Source: an uncultured Pelagibacteraceae bacterium (lineage in GTDB: Bacteria > Pseudomonadota > Alphaproteobacteria > Pelagibacterales > Pelagibacteraceae). From it: 56,456 nucleotides of DNA. The stretch lies in NCBI GenBank assembly GCA_902592985.1, contig CACJGR010000004.1, positions 1 through 56,456 of the forward strand. The letters run 5' to 3'. The position numbers and the translations under genes were made by a program. The notes below the pieces were generated by a model that did no database searches, was not told where the DNA came from, and saw only the letters and a list, made by a program, of their open reading frames with translations. Below are positions 27,050 to 41,948 of this stretch, in pieces; position 1 is the first letter of the stretch; each line of letters begins with the position of its first letter.

Positions 27050-28638
27050 CCGATAAAAATTTCTCTAGTAAAATTTTTTAAATTTATCCAATTTTGAATT
27101 TTATTTTTTTCGCTGTTGTTATATTGATTTATAATGCTCTTAGTAACGTCATTTAAAATATTTTTTTTGCTATTAATTCTAAAATTATTAATATTTAATT
27201 TATCATTAAATGTATCTACTTGAAGATCAAAAAAAATTTTTTTTAATAATTTTCTATTTTTTTTTGGAATTTGAAAAACAGTATAAAACTTATCTTGATT
27301 AATCACATTAAGCTCAAAACTGCCTTTAAATATTAATCTTTCATCAACAAAGCCTATTTTGCTTTTAGTCAACTTTACTGAACCAATTTTTTTACTATTT
27401 AAAAAAGAATCATCAAAATTTATTTTTCCATTATCAAAATTTATTATTATTTTTGAAAAATCGAATAACCTGGTTTGAACATTTTTTGAATTTATATTAA
27501 TTTTAGCATTTAAATTTTTATTAAATAAAAACTCTAAATTTGATGATTTAAAAAAAGTTGAACTTGAAGTTAAAAATTTAATTAAGTTTAATTGGTCTAA
27601 ATTTATTTCTAGTTTCATGTCAAATGGATCAAGATAAATTTCTCCATTATAATCTAAACTATTATTAATAATTTTAGAGTCAGTTGAATTAAAACTTATT
27701 AAATTATTTTTAATTTGAAAATTAGAGTTTAACTTAGCATTTCTAAAAAAAATTTTATTTTTTGATAAATATTTTTTATCTTTAATGAAAGATTCATTTT
27801 TTATTTCTAAATCTAATTTTTTTAATTTTATCAACATTAATGATTTTGCATTCTCGCCAAAATTTCTATGCCAATTTAAATTAAATGGAATTTTAAAAAA
27901 TTTTCCTTTTGCAATTACTTTGTTGGCTGATTTTTTTTCATCATAAAATAGATTAATATTTTTTATTGGAAATATTGAAATTATTTTATTACTCTTGTTT
28001 TGTAAAAAAAAATTACTATTTTTGATAACGATTTTTTTTTGGGGCAATTTAACTTTTAAATAATCATCAAAAAATTTATAATATTTTTTTTGAAGCAAAA
28101 AATTTGCATCTTCTATTAAAATTTTATCTATTTTTAAATTATTTTGATTAAATAATTTTTTTTGTGATATATATATTTTTAACTTTTTTATTTGACTTAA
28201 TTCTTGTGGGTCCTTTAAGTTATTATCAAAAATCTTAACATTTTCTATTAAAACATGTGGAGCAGGAAGAATCGCATATTTTATATTTGATGATAAACTA
28301 AAATTGATTCTAAATTCTTTTATTAGCATATTAGTTATGTTTTTTTGTAGTGCGTCTTTATTGTATAATGTTGGAATTGATAAATAAAATAAATATAAAA
28401 ACAGTAATGCAATAAAAAGTATTATAGACATACTTACGTTACTAACTTTAATAAATTTAATGTTTTTAAATTTTTTAAATTTGTTAAATTTGTTAAATTG
28501 ACCAGTAAAATAATTATTGGAAGATTTAATGCTTTTAAATTTTATAAATTTGTTAAATTTTTTTAATTTATCAATAAATAAATTATTTAACTTAACAAGT
28601 TCATTGGAAGTTTTTATTTTGAATTTAATTTTTTTCAT
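27037..28638 (-). CDS. AsmA-like envelope protein
   Basis: This 533-residue protein has one membrane helix (about residues 70-88, [17 protein letters not shown]). It is followed by an AsmA-type beginning with a conserved [17 protein letters not shown] stretch and long beta-rich, Asn/Lys-rich repeats, as in bridge-like lipid transport proteins of the inner membrane. The first 69 residues are odd, being nearly all Lys, Phe, Asn and Ile with a repeated FNKF-type pattern. An ATG at 28431 would remove them and start at the helix. The full frame is kept because it stays open and the internal DNA repeat preserves frame. It overlaps fumC by 13 nt. Confidence 0.72.
   Translation of the reverse strand: MKKIKFKIKTSNELVKLNNLFIDKLKKFNKFIKFKSIKSSNNYFTGQFNKFNKFKKFKNIKFIKVSNVSMSIILFIALLFLYLFYLSIPTLYNKDALQKNITNMLIKEFRINFSLSSNIKYAILPAPHVLIENVKIFDNNLKDPQELSQIKKLKIYISQKKLFNQNNLKIDKILIEDANFLLQKKYYKFFDDYLKVKLPQKKIVIKNSNFFLQNKSNKIISIFPIKNINLFYDEKKSANKVIAKGKFFKIPFNLNWHRNFGENAKSLMLIKLKKLDLEIKNESFIKDKKYLSKNKIFFRNAKLNSNFQIKNNLISFNSTDSKIINNSLDYNGEIYLDPFDMKLEINLDQLNLIKFLTSSSTFFKSSNLEFLFNKNLNAKININSKNVQTRLFDFSKIIINFDNGKINFDDSFLNSKKIGSVKLTKSKIGFVDERLIFKGSFELNVINQDKFYTVFQIPKKNRKLLKKIFFDLQVDTFNDKLNINNFRINSKKNILNDVTKSIINQYNNSEKNKIQNWINLKNFTREIFIGYSG
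28456..28569. repeat. imperfect tandem duplication, 69-nt period, in the AsmA-like N-terminus
   Basis: A 45-nt stretch at 28456-28500 matches 28525-28569 at 40 of 45 positions, with an offset of 69 nt (23 codons). The repeat keeps reading frame and yields two Lys/Phe/Asn-rich blocks in the predicted cytoplasmic tail. The sequence is low-complexity A+T, which both favours slippage and weakens the significance of the match. Confidence 0.55.
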
Positions 28639-28674
28639 AAAAAAATTTAATTGATTTATAATGATAATTGAAAA

Positions 28675-30707
28675 ATGATAAACTCTGAATATTTAAATAA
28701 TTTAAATAAAGCCCAAAAAGAAGCGGTTTTATATCTTAACGGACCACTTTTAATTGTTGCTGGCGCAGGATCTGGGAAAACAAAAGTTCTTACTTCAAGA
28801 ATTGCTCATATTATTAAAGAAAAAAAAGCATATCCCAACCAAATACTATCTGTAACATTTACAAATAAGGCCGCCAAAGAAATGCAAAATAGAGTAAGTG
28901 CAATTCTTAAAACTGAAGCAATTGGTCTATCGTGGCTCGGAACATTTCATTCAATTTGTGCTAAACTTTTAAGAAAACATGCTGCTGCAGCCAAATTAAA
29001 CTCAAATTTTTCAATTATAGATCAAGATGATCAAGAAAGATTAATTAAAAACATATGTAAGGCTGAAAATATAGATGTAAAAAAATTAGCACCTAAATAT
29101 ATTTTATCAATAATAAATAGATGGAAAAACAAAGGCTATTACCCCGAAAAAGTCATTTTGAACAAAAAAGATATTTATGAAAAAACCATATTTCCTATTT
29201 ATAAAATTTACCAACAAAAATTATTAGATTTAAATGCATGTGATTTTGGTGATTTAATTTTACATTGCGTAAATATTTTAGAAAATAATTCAGATATTAA
29301 TGAAATATACTCTAACAATTTTAAATATATTTTAGTAGATGAATATCAAGATACAAATTTTATTCAAAGTAAATGGCTTAATCTTCTAACAAAAAAGCAT
29401 CAAAATATTTGCTGTGTTGGAGATGATGACCAGTCTATTTATAGTTGGCGTGGTGCTGAAATTAAAAATTTTTTAGAGTTTGACCAAGTCTATAAAAAAA
29501 CAAAAATAATTAAATTAGAAGAAAATTATAGATCGTCTCAAAATATTTTGTCAGTTGCTTCAAATCTCATAGCAAATAACCAAAACAGAGTTGGCAAAAC
29601 ACTAAAAGCTACAAAAGAAAAAGGTGATTTAATAAAACTTAATTGTTTTAAAAATGGAAAAGATGAAGCTGTAGGTATTGCAGATGAAATTGAAAAAAAA
29701 TTAAAAAAAAAATATTCATTAAATAATATAGCTATTTTAGTTAGGGCTATTTTTCAAACTAGAGAATTTGAAGAACGTTTTCTTAAGATAGGTTTGCCAT
29801 ATAGAATACTTGGGGGAATTAAATTTTATGAAAGAGCTGAAATTAAAGATAGCGTTGCTTATTTAAGATTAATTTATCAAGATAAAGATGATCTAGCTTT
29901 TGATCGCATAATAAATAATCCTAGAAGATCAATTGGTGAGAGCACAACTAAACAAATTCATGAATTTTCAAAAAAACACTTAATAAATTTAGAAGTTGCC
30001 TCAAGAAAGCTTATAGAACTAAATTTAATAAAACCAAAAGCTAAGATAGGACTTAATTCTTTTTTAAATTTAATGCAGAAATGGAGAAATGACTTAAAAA
30101 CAAAAAAAATAAATCATGTAAAACTTTTACAAATTGTCCTTGATGAATCTGGTTATTCTGCGATGCTTAAAAATAAAAAGGATCTGGAAAATGAAAGTCG
30201 ATTAGAAAATATTAAAGAATTGTTAAGTGCAATGAAAGAATTTGATAATTTAGAGAATTTTTTAGAGCATGTTGCTCTAGCTACGTCACTTGATCAAGAC
30301 TGGAAAGGTAAAAAAGTTAATTTAATGACTATGCATAGTGCAAAAGGGCTGGAATTTGAAGTTGTATTTTTGCCAGGATGGGAAGAAGGCTTATTTCCTC
30401 ACCAAAAATCAATCGAAGAAAAAGGACAAAATGGCCTTGAAGAAGAAAGAAGACTTGCATATGTCGGCATCACAAGAGCTAAAAAAGTAGCATTAATATC
30501 ATTTTCAATGAATAGATTCTACCAAGGCGATTGGATTGACAGTATGGCATCAAGATTTATAGAAGAATTGCCAGAAAAAAATATAGAAAAAAATAGTTTC
30601 TTTGATGAAATGGATAATCAAGAAAATGATTTTGAATTTAATCAGGATTTAGAAATGCAGAATGAAATAAAAAGTCCCGGCTGGATAAGATACCAAAAAA
30701 GAATAAA

Positions 30708-30711
<4 letters not shown>
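28675..30711 (+). CDS. uvrD: UvrD/PcrA-type ATP-dependent DNA helicase
   Basis: This 678-residue superfamily 1A helicase unwinds DNA 3' to 5' in nucleotide excision and mismatch repair and clears RecA or stalled polymerase. Seen motifs: Q motif LNKAQKEAVL, Walker A VAGAGSGKTKVLTSRI near residue 30, TFTNKAAKEM, Walker B ILVDEYQDTN near 220, GDDDQSIYSWRGAE, and LMTMHSAKGLEFEVVFLPG near 550. It is shorter than typical UvrD (about 720), lacking most of the C-terminal extension. Its start is only 36 nt from the divergent AsmA-like start. It overlaps pepP as GTGA. Confidence 0.93.
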
Positions 30712-35262
<4,551 letters not shown>

Positions 35263-35303
35263 TTAAAGTTTTTTATCAGATTATAAAAAAAAACCCTAAA
35301 CTT

Positions 35304-36224
35304 TTATGCTATTGATTTTAGAATATTTCTATTGATTAAGAAATGAGGGATATTTTTTTCTTTAACTTCAACAAGTGAAAAATTAGCATTATCTTCAAAA
35401 ACTCTTCTTAATAGTTGATTTGTAAGTTTGTGGCCACCTTGTGAACATATTAATTTTCCAATAATTTTATATCCAGTTAAATAGAGGTCTCCCATACAAT
35501 CTAAAATTTTGTGATTTACAAACTCTTTTTTGTTTCTAAGACCATTTTTGTTTAAAATTTTTTGCCCTTTTACTACAATGGCATTTTTCAAAGTTCCACC
35601 TTTTGCTAAATTCATTTTTTTTAATTTTTCAACATCTTGAAACAAACAAAAAGTTCTTGAATTATAAATTTCTGTTAAATCGTCCTCATAAACTTTAACT
35701 AAATTCCTTTGTGTTTTTATAAGTGAATCCTTATACTTAATTTCAAAATCTATATCTAAGCTAATTTTATTTGGCTCTATTGAAATGAATTTTTCTCCAT
35801 CTCTAAAATTAATTTTCTTTTCAATTTTTATAATTTTAATTGGAGTTTCGCTCTTCTTTGTTCCAACTCTTTTTATTTCACTAACAAATATTTTTGCTGA
35901 ACCATCTAAGATCGGCACTTCTTCATTATTAATTTCAACCAATACATTATCAACTCCCATTCCAAACAATGCACCCATTAAATGTTCAATTGTTGAAACG
36001 GTAACTCCATAATCGTTTGAAATAGTGGTACAGTAAGATGCATTGCTTACATTAAATACTCCTGGTACTACAAGATTATTGTTTTTGATATCTGTTCTTT
36101 TGAAAACTATACCTGTGTTTGGTTTTGCGGGTTTAATTTCGATATGAACTTTTTTGCCATTATGAAGTCCAACACCATCAATTGCTATAGTTTCTTTAAG
36201 TGTTTTTTGATTTAAAACAGACAT
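35304..36224 (-). CDS. lpxC: UDP-3-O-acyl-N-acetylglucosamine deacetylase
   Basis: This 306-residue zinc hydrolase commits UDP-GlcNAc to lipid A synthesis. Zinc ligands are visible as the first His in STIEHLMGALFG (near residue 80) and the pair in NHKILDCMGDLYLTG (near 238-242). The catalytic His is in GGHKLTNQLL (near 263). The start LNQKTLKETIAIDGVGLHNG is typical. It occupies its usual place after the ftsA slot, but with no ftsZ between. Confidence 0.97.
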   Translation of the reverse strand: MSVLNQKTLKETIAIDGVGLHNGKKVHIEIKPAKPNTGIVFKRTDIKNNNLVVPGVFNVSNASYCTTISNDYGVTVSTIEHLMGALFGMGVDNVLVEINNEEVPILDGSAKIFVSEIKRVGTKKSETPIKIIKIEKKINFRDGEKFISIEPNKISLDIDFEIKYKDSLIKTQRNLVKVYEDDLTEIYNSRTFCLFQDVEKLKKMNLAKGGTLKNAIVVKGQKILNKNGLRNKKEFVNHKILDCMGDLYLTGYKIIGKLICSQGGHKLTNQLLRRVFEDNANFSLVEVKEKNIPHFLINRNILKSIA

Positions 36225-36289
36225 AAAGAACTTATAAAATCTTTACATAAAGTTTAAAAAACAACAAATGTTACAAGAAAATACTAATT

Positions 36290-37000
36290 CTATTTAAAAA
36301 AGTGAAAGAGTCTTTCAAAAAAACCTTTTTTTTCTAGCTTTCTAGGGACTATTGCAACTTCTTTTTTATTAATGCCTTGAACCAATTTTAATCCAGATTC
36401 ACAAACATTTATGCAAGAATCATTTTTAGTAAACGATTTTGCATAGTTGCTGCAGATGATTTTATTGATAAATATTTGATGATTATTAAATACTTCCTCT
36501 AATTTTTTAATTAAATTCTTTGGAAAGCAAATAAATTTAATGTCAACTGAAAATTTATTACAATTTATATCTAAAGGTAAATAATTATAAGAAATATTAT
36601 CAATAACATAGTTGCTAATAATAATATGAATAATTTTTTTACTGTTGTAAGATCTCAAAATTTGTTGCTTAGCATCTTGAACTAGATACTGGACACTTTT
36701 TTTTTCAATTTTTTTTCCTTCATTATCTTTTATTAATGAAAAGTTAATTGAGATAGACTCGGGTGTTTCTATCATCAAATATATATCGTTTAAAAATTCA
36801 CCAGTTGCCTTTTCTATTTCAAAAATATTTTTTTCAATTATTTTGTTTGCATTTTCAAAATTTAACTGATCTTTATCTAAATTGGTTGCACAATTATATT
36901 CTCTAAAAAAAGAGCTATGACCACTAAATTTTTTAAATGCACCAACACTTAATTTTGTGGGACTTAAATCTAGATAAATATCAAAATTTTTTTTACTCAT
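36290..37000 (-). CDS. ftsA: truncated FtsA-like cell-division protein (domains 1A + 1C only)
   Basis: This 236-residue protein sits in the ftsA slot, overlapping ftsQ by 8 nt. By eye its first 185 or so residues track FtsA: an actin-like opening strand (DIYLDLSPTKLSVGAF), a NFENANKIIEKNIFEIE helix matching domain 1A, an SHS2/1C-like segment with QYLVQDAKQQI and IIHIIISNYVIDNISY, then IKFICFPKNLIKKLEEVF. The ATPase subdomains 2A and 2B, about 180 residues with the GGGT motif, are missing, and the phosphate-1 glycines are poor. It ends in an amphipathic KKGFFERLFHFFK, like FtsA's membrane-targeting tail. ATG 37000 is chosen over 37015 because it gives MSKKNFDIYLDL. Alternative: an unrelated protein in the same slot. 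Confidence 0.65.
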   Translation of the reverse strand: MSKKNFDIYLDLSPTKLSVGAFKKFSGHSSFFREYNCATNLDKDQLNFENANKIIEKNIFEIEKATGEFLNDIYLMIETPESISINFSLIKDNEGKKIEKKSVQYLVQDAKQQILRSYNSKKIIHIIISNYVIDNISYNYLPLDINCNKFSVDIKFICFPKNLIKKLEEVFNNHQIFINKIICSNYAKSFTKNDSCINVCESGLKLVQGINKKEVAIVPRKLEKKGFFERLFHFFK

Positions 37001-37682
37001 TAGTTGAAATAACATGATTATAAATTCTTAAATCAATAACTTTATCATTCTTAAATATTTCATTAATAGTAATGCGATAAGCTAAGTTTAAAGCTTTTAA
37101 TGAATTTGTTTCAGGTAGTTTAATTAATATACCTTTATTGTTTTTAATATCCCATCTGCCAGATGGGAAAAAATATAATTCTAAAATTTCTTCAAAATTA
37201 AACTTAGATTTATCAATAATTTTTTTGAATTTAATAAAATCTTTAATTTTTATTTTTCCAAATACATAAGGTAAATTTTGATTAGAAGATTCAAAGTTAA
37301 TTAATTTTCCATTAGAACCAATGTAAAATTTCTTATTATTACGATTAGTAACTGCTAAAAGTTCTGTTTTTTTAACCTGTACTTCAATGGAATTTGGATA
37401 AATTTTTTTAACTATAAATGAATGGACTAAATTATTTTTTTCTAAAGTATTTATAAAATAATCTTTATTTATAAAAAATATATTTTTTTGATTTAACAAT
37501 TTATTAAAATCTTCAGAAATCTTAAAGTTATTTTCGTTACTAAGCCCAGAGACTTTAATTTGGTTAACTTTTAATTTTAAATATTCAGAATTACTTAATG
37601 ATAAATTATTAAATGTAGTTAATAAAAGCAAAAAAAACAAATATATAAATAATTTTTGTTTTTTATCTATTTGTTGAAGCAT
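36993..37682 (-). CDS. ftsQ: cell-division protein FtsQ
   Basis: This 229-residue bitopic protein of the divisome links early and late division proteins and pairs with FtsL. It has a short cytoplasmic start, one membrane helix (LFIYLFFLLLLTTF, residues 12-25), then the POTRA domain (LKVNQIKVSGLSNEN) and a beta domain with NSIEVQVKKTELLAV and a late IDLRIYNHVI. It is short for FtsQ and heavily Lys/Asn/Ile-rich. It overlaps ddl by 20 nt and the FtsA-like gene by 8 nt, a fully coupled arrangement. Confidence 0.88.
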   Translation of the reverse strand: MLQQIDKKQKLFIYLFFLLLLTTFNNLSLSNSEYLKLKVNQIKVSGLSNENNFKISEDFNKLLNQKNIFFINKDYFINTLEKNNLVHSFIVKKIYPNSIEVQVKKTELLAVTNRNNKKFYIGSNGKLINFESSNQNLPYVFGKIKIKDFIKFKKIIDKSKFNFEEILELYFFPSGRWDIKNNKGILIKLPETNSLKALNLAYRITINEIFKNDKVIDLRIYNHVISTNE

Positions 37683-38583
37683 CTTTTAAAATCCATTCTA
37701 TTAAATCAATAAATGTCATTCCTGCAAAACTTGCTATTTCAGGAACCAAAGAAAGTTTCATCATTCCTGGTTGTGTATTTGTTTCTAATAAAAAAAATTT
37801 ATCTTTATAAAATTTAAAATCTGACCTCGTAACACCTCTGCAACCAATTAGTTTATGTGCTTTAAGTGCAATATTCATAACTTTTTGTAAATTTTTTTTA
37901 CTTAAATCAACTGGAATTATATGTTTTGTTTTTGCTTTCTCATTATATTTAGCTTCATAATCATAAAATTTTCTTTTAGGTTTTAACTCTATTGCTCCTA
38001 GTTTTCTTTTGCCTAATATTGCAACCTGAATTTCTCTACCTGGAATGAATTCTTCAATTAAAATCTCTTTGTAAAAAATCAATTTTTTTAAATTTTTAAT
38101 AAAATTTTTTTTTTCACAAATATAAACATTAACACTAGAACCTTCATTTATTGGTTTTATAACAACTGGGAATTTTAGTTTTTTTTGAGTCTTAATTATA
38201 ATATTTTTTTTAATTTTATTATTATTAAATTTAAATTTAATGTACTTTGGAGTGAGTATTTTATTCTTTATATAAATTTTTTTTGAAATTTCCTTATTCA
38301 TTGCAATAAATGATGCTTTTACTCCGGAGTGTGTGTACTTTATGCTTTGAGATTCTAATATTGCTTGGATATAACCATCTTCTCCAAATTGTCCATGTAA
38401 AGCATTAAAAATAATGTTGGGTTTAAAACTTTTAATTTTTTTTATTAAATTTCCATCCGGTTCACAAATTAAAACTTTATAATTTTTTTTTTTTAATTCT
38501 TTAAAAACACTTTTAGCTGTTTCCAAACTAATTAACCTTTCTTTAGAAATTCCTCCACCTAAAATTAAAATTTTTTTTTTCAC
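37663..38583 (-). CDS. ddl: D-alanine-D-alanine ligase
   Basis: This 306-residue ATP-grasp enzyme makes the D-Ala-D-Ala dipeptide for peptidoglycan. The N-domain ends with IIFNALHGQFGEDGYIQAILE near residue 60. The ATP-grasp strands include FPVVIKPINEGSSVNV and EILIEEFIPGREIQVAIL. The metal-binding end is FFLLETNTQPGMMKLSLVPEIA near residue 270. It overlaps murB by 4 nt and ftsQ by 20 nt. Confidence 0.96.
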   Translation of the reverse strand: MKKKILILGGGISKERLISLETAKSVFKELKKKNYKVLICEPDGNLIKKIKSFKPNIIFNALHGQFGEDGYIQAILESQSIKYTHSGVKASFIAMNKEISKKIYIKNKILTPKYIKFKFNNNKIKKNIIIKTQKKLKFPVVIKPINEGSSVNVYICEKKNFIKNLKKLIFYKEILIEEFIPGREIQVAILGKRKLGAIELKPKRKFYDYEAKYNEKAKTKHIIPVDLSKKNLQKVMNIALKAHKLIGCRGVTRSDFKFYKDKFFLLETNTQPGMMKLSLVPEIASFAGMTFIDLIEWILKDASTNR

Positions 38584-39491
38584 TGAATTATTTCTATTTC
38601 GGTTTCTATGTTTATGCCTGTTTTTAATTTTACGTTTTCTTTAACAAATTCAATTAATTTTTTCATATCTTCAAAGGTTGCATTATTATTATTTACAAAA
38701 AAATTACAGTGTTTTTTGGAAATTTCAGCATCTCCAAACTTAGTATCTAATGGAACTGATTTTTTAATTAATTCCCAAACTTTTTGATCAGTTTGTTTGA
38801 TGGGATTTTTAAAAGTGCTTCCTCCAGTTTTTATTTTTGTTGGCTGTGTAAAATCTTTTTTATTTTTTATAACTTGCATATATTCTTGAATTTTTCTTTT
38901 TTCTTTAAATTTTCCTTTAAATGACGCACTTAAAAATATTAAATCTTTATCTAAATCATTTCCTCTATACGAAAATTTAATTTTTGATACTGGTATTGTT
39001 AAAACTTTACCAGTTCTATCAACTGCTTGTACAGATACTAAAATATCTTTGAATTCTTTTTTAAAACAACCAGAATTCATTCTTAAGCCACCTCCAATGG
39101 TTCCGGGAATACAAGATAAAAATTCCAAATCGCTTATATTATTTTCTAATGCAAATGAAGATAAATTTTTATCGCTTGAAGCACTTCCTGCTACAATTGT
39201 TTTATTCGGTAATAGTGAAATATTTGAAAAATTTTTTCCTAATTTAATAACAACTCCATTAAATATTCCATCATTTATCAGAATATTTGATCCAGCTCCT
39301 AATATAAAAAGTTTTTCTGTTTTGCCAAATTCTTTTAAAAAAGAAATCAACTCGTTTAAACTTTCAGGCTTAAAATATACTTTTGTTTTTCCACCAATAT
39401 TAAACCAATTAGTTTTTTTTAAATCATAATTGAAAACTAACTTTCCTTTAATTTTTTTTGAAAAATTTTCTAATTTATCAATTTGCATCAT
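38580..39491 (-). CDS. murB: UDP-N-acetylenolpyruvoylglucosamine reductase
   Basis: This 303-residue FAD enzyme reduces enolpyruvyl-UDP-GlcNAc to UDP-MurNAc with NADPH. FAD-binding segments are LFILGAGSNILINDG and FLSCIPGTIGGGLRMNSG (near residue 130). The catalytic Ser is in KTGGSTFKNP near residue 215, and the terminal Glu near residue 290. The start may be the first or second Met of MMQIDKLENF. It is sandwiched between murC and ddl with 4-nt overlaps on both sides. Confidence 0.96.
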   Translation of the reverse strand: MMQIDKLENFSKKIKGKLVFNYDLKKTNWFNIGGKTKVYFKPESLNELISFLKEFGKTEKLFILGAGSNILINDGIFNGVVIKLGKNFSNISLLPNKTIVAGSASSDKNLSSFALENNISDLEFLSCIPGTIGGGLRMNSGCFKKEFKDILVSVQAVDRTGKVLTIPVSKIKFSYRGNDLDKDLIFLSASFKGKFKEKRKIQEYMQVIKNKKDFTQPTKIKTGGSTFKNPIKQTDQKVWELIKKSVPLDTKFGDAEISKKHCNFFVNNNNATFEDMKKLIEFVKENVKLKTGINIETEIEIIQ

Positions 39492-40882
39492 ATCAAATTA
39501 GGTAATTCTCTAATCCAATTTGAAATTGAACCTGCCCCCATGCCTATAACTATTTTTTTCCCATAAATATTTTGTTTTATAAATTTAGCAAGGTGGTACT
39601 GATCTTTAACTATAAAAACTTTTACTTGAGAATTATTAATTATTTCTTTTGCATAATTAAGATAGTTAAATCCAAGTTTTAACTTCTCACCAGCTGAATA
39701 TACTGGGCATAAAATTACACTATTGGCTTTTTTAAATGATAAGCTAAATTCTCTTCTAAGATCTTTTAACCTAGATATTCTGTGTGGTTGAAAAATACAA
39801 ATTATCTCTTCTTTCTTATAAACTTCCTTAACTCCATTTAAAACTTCTTTAATTTCAGTTGGATGATGTGCATAATCATCATAAAATTCTGTTTCTTTAT
39901 ACTTAAATATTTTATTAAACCTTCTTTGTACTCCTTTAAATTCTTTAAGTCCTTTTTTAATAGTATCTTTTGATATTCCTATTGTTGTAGCCACAGCAGC
40001 GGCAGCCGTAGCATTTCTAATATTGTGTAATCCTAAAAGAGGAATTTTTATATTTTTTATATATGTTTGTTTTTTTCCTGGTAATCGAATATCAAGATTA
40101 AACGTGGAAAAATCTCTTGATTGAGAAGTATTTTTAATTTGAAATTGTGAATTTTTATTTAAACCGTATGTATAATAATTTTTAATTTTAATTTTTTTAA
40201 TTATTTCATTATTATTTTTATCGTCTATGCAAATAAATGATTTACCAAATGACGGAACTTTTTCAATAAAATTTAAAAATAACTCTTTTAGTCTGTCCAT
40301 AGATTTATAATAATCCATATGCTCTCTATCTATATTGGTTATAATTGAATATGTAGGAGGAACTTTTATAAAACTTCCATCAGATTCATCAGACTCTAAA
40401 ACACACCAATTACTTTTTCCTAATTTTGCAGAATTACCAAAAGAGTTTAATACACCTCCATTAATAATTGTTGGGTCTAGTTTTGTTTTTGAAAAAATAC
40501 TAGCAATAAGTGAAGTTGTTGTTGTTTTGCCATGTGAGCCAGCAACTACAATATTTTTTGTTAATGAAACAATATGTGCAAGCATATCGCCTCTTTTATA
40601 AATTGGAAGTTGTTTATTTTTTGCTGATAATATTTCAGGATTATTTTTTTTTATCGCTGATGAAATTACTAAAATTGTTGCTTTATTAATATTTTTTTTT
40701 TCATGTCCTATATTTACTTTAATTTTATTTTTTTTTAATCTTTCAATATTTTTATTTAGTGAAATATCGCTACCTTGAATTCTAAAACCCATGCCTTTCA
40801 TTATTAAAGCAAGACCACTCATTCCAATTCCACCAATTCCAACAAAATGAATAATTTCAGTTTTTGCTAATTCAATTTTCAT
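39488..40882 (-). CDS. murC: UDP-N-acetylmuramate-L-alanine ligase
   Basis: This 464-residue Mur ligase adds L-Ala to UDP-MurNAc. The N-domain dinucleotide-like loop is IIHFVGIGGIGMSGLALIM. The ATP loop is VVAGSHGKTTTTSLIAS near residue 115, with central-domain DREHMDYY and FYDDYAHHPTEI later. It overlaps murB by 4 nt and murG by 11 nt. Its position directly after murG matches the ancestral dcw order. Confidence 0.97.
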   Translation of the reverse strand: MKIELAKTEIIHFVGIGGIGMSGLALIMKGMGFRIQGSDISLNKNIERLKKNKIKVNIGHEKKNINKATILVISSAIKKNNPEILSAKNKQLPIYKRGDMLAHIVSLTKNIVVAGSHGKTTTTSLIASIFSKTKLDPTIINGGVLNSFGNSAKLGKSNWCVLESDESDGSFIKVPPTYSIITNIDREHMDYYKSMDRLKELFLNFIEKVPSFGKSFICIDDKNNNEIIKKIKIKNYYTYGLNKNSQFQIKNTSQSRDFSTFNLDIRLPGKKQTYIKNIKIPLLGLHNIRNATAAAAVATTIGISKDTIKKGLKEFKGVQRRFNKIFKYKETEFYDDYAHHPTEIKEVLNGVKEVYKKEEIICIFQPHRISRLKDLRREFSLSFKKANSVILCPVYSAGEKLKLGFNYLNYAKEIINNSQVKVFIVKDQYHLAKFIKQNIYGKKIVIGMGAGSISNWIRELPNLI

Positions 40883-41948
40883 TAATTACATTTATAAGTT
40901 TTTGATTTGTATTATTCCAAGTATTTTTATAACTAAAATTTCTCATACTAATTTTTTTTGATAAATAATCATCTTTATTCTGAACTATATTTATTAAATT
41001 ATTTTCTAATACATCTTCATTAAGATCATCTTGTTTTAATATCCAACAACAATTCTTGTTTTTATAAAATAATGCATTTTGAAATTGATGATCGTCCTTA
41101 GCTAGAGGATATGGAATAGCCAAATACGGTATATTTAAATAAGTCAATTCTGATAAAGCTGATGCTCCAGCTCTTGTTATACACAAATTAGCGTTGCTAA
41201 TAAATTCTAAAATATTTTTTTCAAAACTAAATAGCTGATAAGAAATATTATTTTGATTATAAAAATCTTCTAATTTTTTTTTATTTATAGGACTAGTTTG
41301 CTGACAAACATTCAATTTATATTTTTTTGATAAACTAATAATTGATTTTTTTAGTTTATTATCAAATAATTCTGCTCCTTGGCTGCCTCCAATAACTAAA
41401 AGATTAATTTGATTGCTTATTTCATTCTTGTCATTTGGTGAAATTGAATAAAATTCCTTTCTAAGCAAAGAATCAATCAATAAAATTTTACTTAAGTATT
41501 TTTTTGGAAAATTTATAATTTCATTTGAATAGCAAAAAATTTTTTCAGTGTATTTTAAAAAAATATTATTAACTCTTCCTAAAACCATATTTGGTTCAAA
41601 CAAATAAATTTTTATACTGATAATTTTTGCAGCCATACATAGTGGCAATGACATGTAGCCTCCTGTAGAAATTAAAATCTCTATTCTATTTTTTTTTAAA
41701 AAAATTAAAGATTTAATTATTGAAAAAAATAGACCAAACAAATTCAATGGCAATAAAAATAAATTAGTTGTTAATTTTGGAGTATTAATGACCGTATATT
41801 TGTACTTTTCTAAATTCAAAAACCTGCAACCTCTTTTGTCTGTAGCTAAAAATACATCAAATTCATCCTTTAATTGTTCATAAAATATCGTGGCTGGAAT
41901 AACATGGCCTCCAGATCCACCAGTACTAATTAAAATTTTTTTTTTCAT
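40872..41948 (-). CDS. murG: lipid II synthase MurG (UDP-GlcNAc transferase)
   Basis: This 358-residue GT-B glycosyltransferase adds GlcNAc to lipid I at the inner face of the membrane. The Gly-rich loop ISTGGSGGHVIPATIFYEQL is at the N-terminus, and LVIGGSQGAELF starts the C-domain. The donor-site signature is CITRAGASALSELTYLNIP near residue 255. It starts directly at the ftsW stop with no gap and overlaps murC by 11 nt. Confidence 0.96.
   Translation of the reverse strand: MKKKILISTGGSGGHVIPATIFYEQLKDEFDVFLATDKRGCRFLNLEKYKYTVINTPKLTTNLFLLPLNLFGLFFSIIKSLIFLKKNRIEILISTGGYMSLPLCMAAKIISIKIYLFEPNMVLGRVNNIFLKYTEKIFCYSNEIINFPKKYLSKILLIDSLLRKEFYSISPNDKNEISNQINLLVIGGSQGAELFDNKLKKSIISLSKKYKLNVCQQTSPINKKKLEDFYNQNNISYQLFSFEKNILEFISNANLCITRAGASALSELTYLNIPYLAIPYPLAKDDHQFQNALFYKNKNCCWILKQDDLNEDVLENNLINIVQNKDDYLSKKISMRNFSYKNTWNNTNQKLINVINEN

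Noticed and set aside
39049..39429. 126-codon plus-strand frame inside murB
   Set aside because: It is antisense to conserved murB motifs and shows no features of its own.
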